From positions 231,353-295,352 of the forward strand of contig VIIQ02000714.1 of NCBI GenBank assembly GCA_007449985.2: 64,000 bases of DNA. Reading direction: 5' to 3'. Position numbers and translations under genes: made by a program. The notes beneath the pieces were generated by a model, which did not search any database, had not been told where the DNA came from, and saw only the letters and a program-made list of their open reading frames with translations. Below, one piece after another: positions 56,601 through 64,000 of this stretch (its first letter is position 1; each line of letters starts with the position of its first letter). The DNA comes from Desmodesmus armatus (lineage: Eukaryota; Chlorophyta; Chlorophyceae; Sphaeropleales; Scenedesmaceae).

Positions 56601-57542
56601 TACCTTGGTACCTGCGAGGTCCCCCCCCCCCCCGGCTGTGGCGACTGCAGTCCCTGGCTGGCAGTAGCTGCAGCAGTGGGATGTGAATCATTCACGGTGA
56701 TGTGCCACACCAGTGGGTGTGATCCTGTTTGGATTGAAAGGTTTCATGCAACAGGGTGACAGAACCACCTGGTGTTGTTGCCTCCGTTGTTATGACCAGC
56801 CGACTTCTACGACAAGATATTTATAAGTGACTCCTTGATATACTGCCATTGTGGAGCTGTCAGTCAATGCCGGGTGTTGCCCTTGTTGGAATCCTTTTCC
56901 CTGGCATCCTGAATGGGGGGCATATTGGTATCACAGCATTTGGGCACTACCTTGATCGCTGAGGGTTTTGGGGCTGGTTTCACTCTGAATAAAGGCACGT
57001 GTCTCTGTTATGAAGCTGCTATGAATGTCAGTAGATGGCTGACCTGATTTCAATACAGTTACAATTACAGAAATTGGGGACAGAATCCCAACCTCGGCAC
57101 TAGCCAGCGAGCCAGGAGCTCATGAGGGTGCCCCGAAGGGCCTGTCGTACCCCAGGTTTCTCAGGTCAGGTGTGAGCTATTGCAAGTGTAACATGTCGCC
57201 GGAGGGTGTCACAGTAGATGTGGGGCCGCAATGGGCCAATCTGCTGACAGCTTGGCAGGCCAAACATGTGAAGTATCCTTTGGTCCCCCCCCCCTTTCCT
57301 TTGGTCCCCCCCCCCCTATCCTTTTGTGCCCCCCCTCCTGTTGTGCCCCCCCCCCCATGTGAAGTATCCTTTTGTGCCCCCCCCCCCCCCGGCAGTAGAG
57401 TAGTACACAGCTGGTCTAGCAGAGCAGGACAGCAGGGCTGGCTTGCTGCTGGTGACACAAGCTCAACTCGCCCTCGAGGACCTTCCCCTGTAACTCATTC
57501 AGTGGGGCCGGTCGGCCTTGCAAGTGAGGCAGGAATCATGAC
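56601..57542. other. Intergenic, no gene seen
   Basis: Single-copy sequence with C-runs at 57280-57390. No coding sequence supported. Confidence 0.45.
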
Positions 57543-57547
57543 TTACA
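57543..57547 (-). terminator. Candidate TGTAA polyadenylation signal of the VPS39-like gene
   Basis: TTACA on plus reads TGTAA on the minus strand, 98 bases after the stop codon of the VPS39-like gene. TGTAA is the usual polyadenylation signal in chlorophycean algae. Confidence 0.5.
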
Positions 57548-57644
57548 AGGTAGAACCACCAACGCAAACAGCAAACAGGGTCACGTTTTCCAGGCAACAG
57601 AGGATGTGCAGACACACAAGTCAAGCCTGAGGCAGCCAACAATT

Positions 57645-60600
57645 TCACTGTGCAGCCACCATACTACTGCCCCAGTCAGACTGCTGCTCCTGCTGCTGCT
57701 GCTGCAACAGCAGCCCCTGCAAGCCCCCAACACTCCAAGCACCGTTCCCTTGCTGCTGCTCGCCCGCGCCTGCACCCTTTTGCTGCTGCTGCGTACTGCG
57801 TTTGTAACACAAGTAATGTGCAAGGCTGCCATTAGGATACGCCACAGACACAGCGCCCCCCATGCGCTTGTGGCAAATGCAGCAGGCCCGGTCAAAGGTC
57901 AAAGTAACGACCCGTTGTTTGACTTTGACCAGGTCTTCGCGCGCCATGAGGTTTTCTGCGCGCCTGAGGTGCAGCACGACGTCGCTGTTGCGGGATGTTT
58001 CTGTGTTGCGTGTCAGCATGCTGCACAGGAGGGGGGACACCTCGCACAGGGGGAGGGACACGGGCAGCTCACCAAGGACCTGTGGAGTGCGGGGGTGGGG
58101 TGTGGGGGGGGGGGGGGGGGGGGGCACGGAGGAGGGGGGGGGGTCATGTTGTGATCAAAACGGGATGTGATAGTGGGGGACAGGACCGCAGGGTCATGCC
58201 TTGTGCATGACAATGGTGATCAGTTGCAATCTGGTGGTGGTTTATGATCGCTCAAAGTGAATGGACTCAAGAGAGAGGGGGGGGGAGGGACATGCCGCAC
58301 AGGAGGGGGGACACCTTGCACAGGGGGAGGGAGATGGGCAGCTCACCAAGGACCTGTGGGTGAAGCAGGGGAGGGGGGGGGGGCAAGGGGGGGGGGGTCA
58401 TGATGTGGTCGTGATATGATCAGGGTTACACGGTGCCGGATGACACAAGACCAAGTTGACAACAAGCAATGTTCACCCCTCCCAATTGTCCACGAACCTT
58501 GTTTTTGGGGGGGGGGGGGGGGGGGCGACGGCGTGGGGAGCAAAATGAAGCGGTTGGAGTGCTGGTCCCGTTGTTTGCCTTGTGTTTGGGTTCTGATTTG
58601 GACCCAAAACCGTATCCACAAGGCAAACAACGACACCGGCAATTCCACCGCGTCACCCCTCCCTTTCCGCCCCCCCCCCCCACCCCCCCCACACACACAC
58701 CACTACATGCCCTCTTCAGCCAAGGTTCATGACATTCACCCCATTCATGATATTCACCCCATTCCTTCGTTACATTCACGGCTGTCTTGCTGAGTTGAAG
58801 AGGCTTTGAAGATGGGTAGATGCAACTCACCGTCACCTCCATGCCACCCACCACGCCTCACACCTGCAGGAGGTCACTCTGTCACTGTGTCACTCTTCCG
58901 GGCCAGCAGCTCACTCAGGGCTTCCCAGTCACCACCACAAACTGTCCTGCCTAGTTGAATAGCTGGCTTGAACTGGCTAGATGCAACTCACCACCGCACC
59001 ACCATCACCATCACCTCCATCTCACACACCATCAAACCCCCATGCCCCCCCTCACCCCCCCCCCCCCCACAACACCCTGCCCCCCCCCCCCCCGGGGCCC
59101 CCCTGCCTGCCTGCCCCCCCCCCCCCCACACACACACAAACACACTCCCCCCCCTCTCACCCCCCCCCCACTGCACCTGCAGGTGGTTGATTCTGTCACT
59201 CTTCCGGGCCAGCAGCTCACTCAAAGCTTTCCAGGACGACACACTGTCAAGCGGCTGCTGCTGCTGCTGCTGCTGCTGCTTGGCCTTGTCCTTTGCTGCC
59301 CTACCCCCCTTGGCTGCTGCTGGTGGGCTGAGGCTGCCGCCACTGCTGCTGCTGCTGCTGTTTGCACCCTGCATCAGCACACCACACCAACAACAAAATG
59401 AACAATGGTACCTCGTAAATCACCTACGTACAGAAGGGATTGAGTTGGATAGCCCAGGCAGCTTGCTGTGCTCGATAGTGTAGCATGCATGCCCTGCGTT
59501 CCCTTATGCCTCAGAAACAGACCTTTCCACTCTGCCTCCCTAGCCATGACGGCAGACCAATGTAAGCTCACATACCCCTCCCCCTCCCCACACAAATCAC
59601 CCTCCCGCCCCTCTCACCTGTAGCACTGCGTCGACAAGCTCCATGTATATGTCCTGGGGTTTCACACCAAACGGCATGGCAGACCAGCTAGGCTTGCTAC
59701 CCTCAACAACACCAAAGATACCCCTCCGCACACCACCCTGCTGCTGCCGCTGCTGCTGCCGCACCACCTGAACCTTACCCCACCTCGGCCCGCTGCTGCC
59801 GCCGCCATCACCAGCAGCAGCAGCAGCAGCACTGCTGCTCCCCTCTCCAGGCGGTTTAGGCGCACTGCCTAAACCCAGCCCCCCCCCCCCCTGGCGTTGC
59901 ATTTGTTGCATTCGGCTCCCCGGACCCTCTACTGGGTGGTCTGCTGCTGCTGGATCCCCCCGGCGGCTCAGTGGCAGCAGTGGCAGCAGCGGCGGCTGCG
60001 GCATTGCTGCCGGGTGCTGCTGCTGCTGCTCGTCCTGCCTCATAGACCCTGTCGCAGTACTCCTCAGCTAGCCGCATGCTGTGCAGCTGGTGGACGTAGA
60101 GAGAGAGGGCCTCGCGGTGGCGACCTAGGCGCTCAAGCATCAAGGCACGGATCTCTAGCAGTTGGCCCTGTGTGTGGTGGTAGCAGGGAGAAAATGGGTG
60201 TGAGTGTGTCAAGCAGAGGGAGTGCATGTACGCATGCGTGCTCACTAGGATACGTGTGTGCATGACCAGGGGCCGAGGAGGGGGGGGGGGACGCGGGAAG
60301 TGTGTGCAGCTGGTGGACGTAGAGAGACAGGGCCCGACGGTGGCGACCCAGGCGCTCAAGCATAAGAGCCCGGGTTTCTAGCAGTTGGCCCTGTCCATGA
60401 AGGGGGGAGGGGGTGCAGAAGGGTGTGAGTGAGAGGGTGCGGAGGGGGTGGGGATGTAGTTATGGTGGATGTACTGGTACCTCAAAGCTATCACCCACCT
60501 GATGCAGTTTTGACAGCACGTAGTCGGGGTCAATGGATGGTGACGCGTACACCAGCTGACAACCCTGCACATGCTGACGCATGCATGCCAAACCCAACTA

Positions 60601-60758
60601 CCCTCACAACCACTACTTTACCCACCTGATGCAGTTTCGACAGCACGTAATCGGGGTCAATGAATGGTGATGCGTACACCAGCTCACGCAGCCTCTGGTA
60701 GGCGTCCCGCCTGTGGTGCGGGTGGTGGGGGGCAGCTAGGGTAGACGGGTCATACTTC

Positions 60759-60806
<48 letters not shown>

Positions 60807-63547
60807 CTGCTGCTGCTGTCAGCAGAGGCATCTGTCTCGGCTGCTGCTGCTGCTGCTTCTGTGTCTGCTGCTGCCGCTGCTTGTGGTGAAGGCGGGGTTT
60901 TGCCAGCCACCTTAGCCTTGGTGCCACCTGCCCCGCCCTTGGCAGCAGCACTGCCGGGTCTACTGCTGCTGCTGCTGACACTGCTGCCGCCGGCGGCTGC
61001 AGCCGCCGCGCGTCGCTGCTGCTGCTGCTGCTGCTGTCTCTGCCTGGGTGCTGCCACAGGGTTTGGTCCTCAGGGAAGAGCTTGAGGGGGGCGTGGGGGC
61101 GGGATACTAACAGATCTGACAGAGATAGCTGCCGCGCGTGAGCCACAGAACTGCAGCAGCAGCAGCAGCAGCAGCAGCGGCGGCAGCAAAAGAAGGGAAA
61201 GACAAGGGGCGACGTTGTGCTGTGAATAGGCGGGTCGGCTAGTCAGCACCCAGAACAGCAAGCAGCAGCAGCAACTTGCAGTGTGGGTCAAGCAGCGCTG
61301 CCCTGGGGCCCCTTTGCCCCCCCCCCCCCTTTCCCCCTCCTCACCTTGTCTCCCCCCCCCCCCCCGCCCTGGCTCGCCCCTTGCCTCCCTGTCCGCCCGA
61401 CTCCCCCCCAACAAAACTACCTGCTCCCCTGTCCCTGAGGACGTTGCCCCAACCCCCCTCACCTCTCACCCCCTCCCCCTCCTTCTCCTTTTTCCAGTGC
61501 CATGTGCACGTAGATCACTTGACCTCCACCTGCCCGTATGCCCTACCCTCTTCCCCGCTGTTCACCCACACCGCCAACCCCCCCAGAACCATGCACAGCA
61601 CCCCTTCACCACCCTCCATGCCCCTGCCTTGGCCCCCCCCCCCTCGTAGCTTGCTCCCCTCCCTGCGCCCCAGCCCCCCAGGGCATCCCCCACCCCCCCA
61701 CCCCCCACCCCCCCCCCCCCTATCCCCCCACCCCACCCCACACACACACACACATTGCACCCCCCTCCCCTTCCCCCCCCCTGTCACCTTTCCTCCCCCT
61801 CCCTCTCCTCCTCCAGCGCCATGTGCAGGTAGATCAGCAGCAGCTCACTGTGAACCTCCTGGGGGGACACACGACCCAACTCCAACGCCGACTCAAGTAC
61901 ACAGCAGTGTAGGCGTGAGCATGGGCCTGAAGCGGGAAACAGGAGATTATCAGTCAAAGTACAAAGCAGTGTGAGCATGAGTGTGAGCTGGAAAGGGGGG
62001 TGGGCAGGGGAGAGGGGGACGGGGACCGGAGCGGAGGTTGTGGGAAGGAGCAATGAGGGTAAGCATGTTGAAAACCTGTGGAGGGACACGCGACCCAGCT
62101 CCAACGCTGACTCAAGGTACACGGCAGTGTAGGCGTGGGCATGGGCCTGGAGGAGGGGGGTAAGGAGGGCAGGGGGGGTGGGGGGTAAAAGGGGGAGGGG
62201 GTTTCGGCATCAGTCACAGAACACAGCATTGTTGAGAAAGTGTGGACGTAATGGGGTAAGGGGGGGAGGGGGCTGATGGATAGGGGGTAGTGGAGAAAAT
62301 TGCGCTGCAGGCGGGGGAGGGGGGGGGGAGAGACAATCAGCTTCAACGCTGCCTCCAAGGTATACGGCAGTGTAGGCAGCCTGGGGCGAAGGGCGGGTGG
62401 AGGGGGATGGGATATAAAATCCCATCCCCTCCATAGGAGTGCAGACAATGTTGGAGTGAGTGTGGGTGTCGATGGGGGATGGGGGAAGGGGAGGTGGAAA
62501 TCTGGAAAGGGGCAGTAGGCGAGGAGAGATGTGTTGGAGGCTTGGGGGAGGGGGCGACACATTCAGCTGCAGCGCAGACTCAAGGTTCACAGCAGTATAG
62601 GCGTAAGCGTGGGCTTGGGGGGGGGGGGTTAAACTATCACTAGCCAGAGCAATAGCAGTGATCCAGTGAACCGCCACCCTTACCTCCAGCAAAGGCAGTA
62701 CCAGTGTGTAGTGCAGGGAGGGTCCGCAGCCAGCATCAGACTGCCAGCATTACTTCTGAAATTTCACAATCAATTGCAAGAGGTTGTACAAGCAGACCAG
62801 ATACACCTACCTCCAGCAAAGGCAGTACCAGTATGTAGTGTAGTGGAGGGTCAGCAGCCAGCATCAGACTGCCAGCATCACTTCTGAAATTTCACAATAA
62901 GTGCAAGAGGGTTGTACAAGCAGCCCAGATACACCTACCTCCAGTAAAGGCAGTACCAGTGTTTGTAGTGCAAGGGAGGGTCAGCAGCCAGCAGCAGCTC
63001 CAGCCCAGCCTCAGGGTCGGCCTGAAGCAAAATGATTCCTGCGAGGGTCCTGAAAAGTGTGTTTCCCCCAAAGAAAACGTGTGATTTTCAAAAACACAAG
63101 ACTGTAAAAGTACAGATCCCACAATATTCATATTGAATTCAGTCAGCCTCCCTCACCTCAAGAAGAGGCAGTACCAGTGTTTAGTGTAGGGGGGTCAGCC
63201 GCCAGCATCAGCTCCAGCCCAGCCTCAGGGTCAGCCTGAAGCACCCAGCCCGCATGGGCCTGCAGCAGACTGACATCCTGAGGGACACAGAAATGAGGTA
63301 CCTGCACAACAGGAGAGGTGGGAAGGTGTGTGTTTGTTGTGGGGCAGGGGAGGGGGGGGGAGAAACTGCACGGAGTCTGTGCACCCAGTTGAGGAATCAG
63401 CTCGGGTTGAGGCGGAGAATCGGGGGAGGGGTTGGTGGGGGACAGGGGGGCAAGCACTCCAGCCCAGCCTCAGGTCAGCCTGCAGCACCCAGCCTGCATG
63501 GGCCTGCAGCAGACTGACATCCTGGGGGACACAGAAATGAGGTACCT

Positions 63548-63607
<60 letters not shown>

Positions 63608-64000
63608 CCAGCAGGTGAAGCAGATGAGGGGAGTGTAGGCTATGGGTGACGAGTGCAGGTGTGAGCCATGCATGCGGCGACTCCTACAAATGATGCCTTC
63701 CCAACCACACAGCAGCAGCAGCAGAAACTAATCAAGTGTAATTTTAAGCTTGTATTCACCTCTGAAACCCCCACCCACCTCACTGCCGCCCACACTCCTG
63801 GTAGCCCCCTTCAAATCGGCAGCAGCACCGGTCGGCGACACACCCAACCCCCCAGCTCCTGACTCAACGCCTGCAGCAGCCTCAGCCCCTTCTCATGCTT
63901 CCGGTGATACTGGTACAACGCAGCTAGCTCAGCATATCGACCCCTGGCCTCCAAAACTGACTGCCCATCCTCCAAATCGACATAGTTTGGCTGCTGCAGC
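57645..64000 (-). CDS. VPS39: VPS39/Vam6-like HOPS/CORVET subunit, C-terminal part (runs off the right edge)
   Basis: Exons read right to left: 64000-63779 (PNYVDLEDGQSVLEARGRYA, YQYHRKHEKGLRLLQ); an exon beginning DVSLLQAHAGWVLQADPEAG (copies at ~63530 and ~63290); LAADPPLHYILVLPLLE (~62870-62810); AYTAVYLESALELGRVS/EVHSELLLIYLHMALEEE (to 61788); 61150-60626 (VYASPFIDPDYVLSKLHQ); 60167-59618 (GQLLEIRALMLERLGRHREA, LYVHQL...LAEEYCDRVYE, DIYMELVDAVLQ); 59368-59177 (ALSELLARKSDRINHLQ); and 58079-57645 ending with ACCICHKRMGG...YPNGSLAHYLCYK. These match Vps39 domains 1 and 2 and the C-terminal zinc-binding motif. In yeast and animals Vps39 bridges HOPS to Rab7 and drives vacuole/late endosome fusion. 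The N-terminal CNH domain is outside the window. Frame breaks at G/C runs (63852, 59880, 61000-61080) are probably homopolymer errors. Long Ala/Ser/Gln insertions are typical of this genome. Confidence 0.88.
58298..58364 (-). repeat. Copy of the last exon's start downstream/antiparallel intron region of VPS39
   Basis: The last exon start (58079 down; GTCCTTGGTGAGCTGCCC, CTCCCCCTGTGC, GTGTCCCCCCTCCTGTGC) is repeated at about 58350-58290 in the preceding intron, again after a CACAG acceptor. The frame keeps LGELP before diverging. Confidence 0.75.
58862..58922 (-). repeat. Copy of the exon end ELLARKSDRINHLQ in the following intron
   Basis: The 59177-59232 end of the penultimate exon (CTGGCCCGGAAGAGTGACAG) recurs at 58862-58922 with an internal GTGACA duplication and the CTGCAGGTG donor context. 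Confidence 0.75.
59879..59891. other. Homopolymer frame break in the VPS39 coding exon
   Basis: A run of 12-13 C (G on the sense strand) separates frame PNATNATPGGGG from frame GLGSAPKPPGEG. Both sides are clearly coding, so the run length in the assembly is likely wrong by one or two bases, or the locus is mutant. Confidence 0.65.
60300..60560 (-). repeat. Copies of two facing exon edges inside one VPS39 intron
   Basis: In the intron between 60626 and 60167, 60560-60498 repeats the end of the upstream exon (YASPSIDPDYVLSKLHQ plus GTGGGT). 60385-60300 repeats the start of the downstream exon (GQLLETRALMLERLGRH with RRALSLYVHQL). The two copies lie in the order of the genuine exons, as if [exon end - intron - exon start] had been duplicated as one block. 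Confidence 0.85.
61154..61177 (-). repeat. Sense-strand (CTG)8 just before a VPS39 exon
   Basis: Eight CAG units on plus, directly before the acceptor CTGCAG-TTCTGTGG (exon start 61150). Phase from the preceding exon supports this acceptor. Confidence 0.7.
61480..61545 (-). repeat. Copy of exon end LLIYLHMALEEE
   Basis: About 310 bases downstream, in sense, of the real exon end (61788-61850), bases encoding a decayed IYVHMALEKGE reappear, next to C-runs (plus strand). Confidence 0.7.
61855..62605 (-). repeat. Four copies of the AYTAVYLESALEL exon segment
   Basis: Segments at about 62605-62555, 62380-62335, 62145-62085 and 61926-61855 all derive from one exon start with its acceptor (AHAHAYTAVYLESALELGRV). 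The 62145 copy has an intact frame at its 5' side. The 61926 copy lacks one C (TACTTGAG for TACCTTGAG) but is joined to the rest of the exon. Spacers are G-rich on plus. Confidence 0.8.
62670..63548 (-). repeat. Nested copies of the DVSLLQAHAGW and LAADPPLHY exon segments
   Basis: The exon start DVSLLQAHAGWVLQAD occurs at 63545-63460 and 63305-63215, both with the CCYCAG acceptor. Only the second continues in frame into PEAGLELMLAADPP. The exon end (LAADPPLHYILVLPLLE plus GTAGGTG or GTGAGG donor) occurs at 63230-63160, 63015-62930, 62880-62805 and 62745-62670. Only the 62880 copy is fully in frame. The blocks at 62930-63015, 62805-62880 and 62670-62745 are spaced 130-140 bases and share intron sequence (TTGTACAACC). 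Confidence 0.85.
63549..63605 (-). repeat. Sense-strand (CTG)19 before a VPS39 exon
   Basis: Nineteen pure CAG units on plus. On the sense strand the CTG tract ends directly at CTGCAGGTACC and lies about 30 bases before the likely acceptor CCCCCAG-GATGTC. Confidence 0.85.

Overview
This window is nuclear DNA of a green alga, most likely a chlorophycean (Scenedesmus/Tetradesmus- or Chlamydomonas-like). That placement is inferred from sequence style only: GT-AG introns in every gene, very many CAG/CTG triplet tracts coding for Gln, Ala, Ser or Leu, a chloroplast transit peptide, and TGTAA-type polyadenylation motifs. There is no operon structure, no rRNA gene and no CRISPR array. The assembly appears to carry some one-base errors or mutations in homopolymers.

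Layout. 1-4.3 kb has no gene I can support. 4.4-9.2 kb (minus) is a two-exon gene for a plastid-targeted membrane protein. 10.6-21.2 kb (minus) is a 15-exon Kelch gene, orthologous in layout to animal KLHDC4; all phases fit and it gives 564 residues. 22.0 kb (minus) is a broken copy of a small secreted-protein gene. 23.1-25.9 kb (plus) is a three-exon Ala/Gln-rich, probably nuclear protein. 27.3-39.4 kb is a recently duplicated cluster: three intact genes (plus) for small secreted cysteine-rich proteins whose cysteine pattern resembles the Ly6/uPAR (three-finger) domain, two ankyrin-repeat genes (minus), and a satellite array. The second ankyrin gene is fused in frame to the tail of a cysteine-rich gene.

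40.9-49.5 kb is a composite mobile element laid out A-B-B-A. A is a 675-bp terminal direct repeat with inverted ends. Each B (about 3.6 kb) encodes a DDE transposase in two exons, and the transposase intron carries an antisense ORF resembling a Vsr/DUF559-type nuclease. 49.8-51.7 kb (plus) is a secreted 2,4-diacetylphloroglucinol-hydrolase-like gene. 53.2-55.0 kb is the 3' end of a LINE interrupted by a poly(A) retroposon. Two more copies of that retroposon follow, then a 137-bp satellite. 57.6 kb to the right edge (minus) is the C-terminal two-thirds or so of a VPS39/Vam6 (HOPS/CORVET tether) gene.

The most unusual theme is intron growth by repeated copying of exon edges. In all three minus-strand multi-exon genes, the last 30-100 bases of an exon plus its 5' splice site recur one to four times, diverged, inside the next intron. 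Some exon starts are also copied upstream. These copies are separated by long G-runs (sense strand) and CA/GT tracts, and several 3' splice sites sit just after sense-strand CTG repeats.
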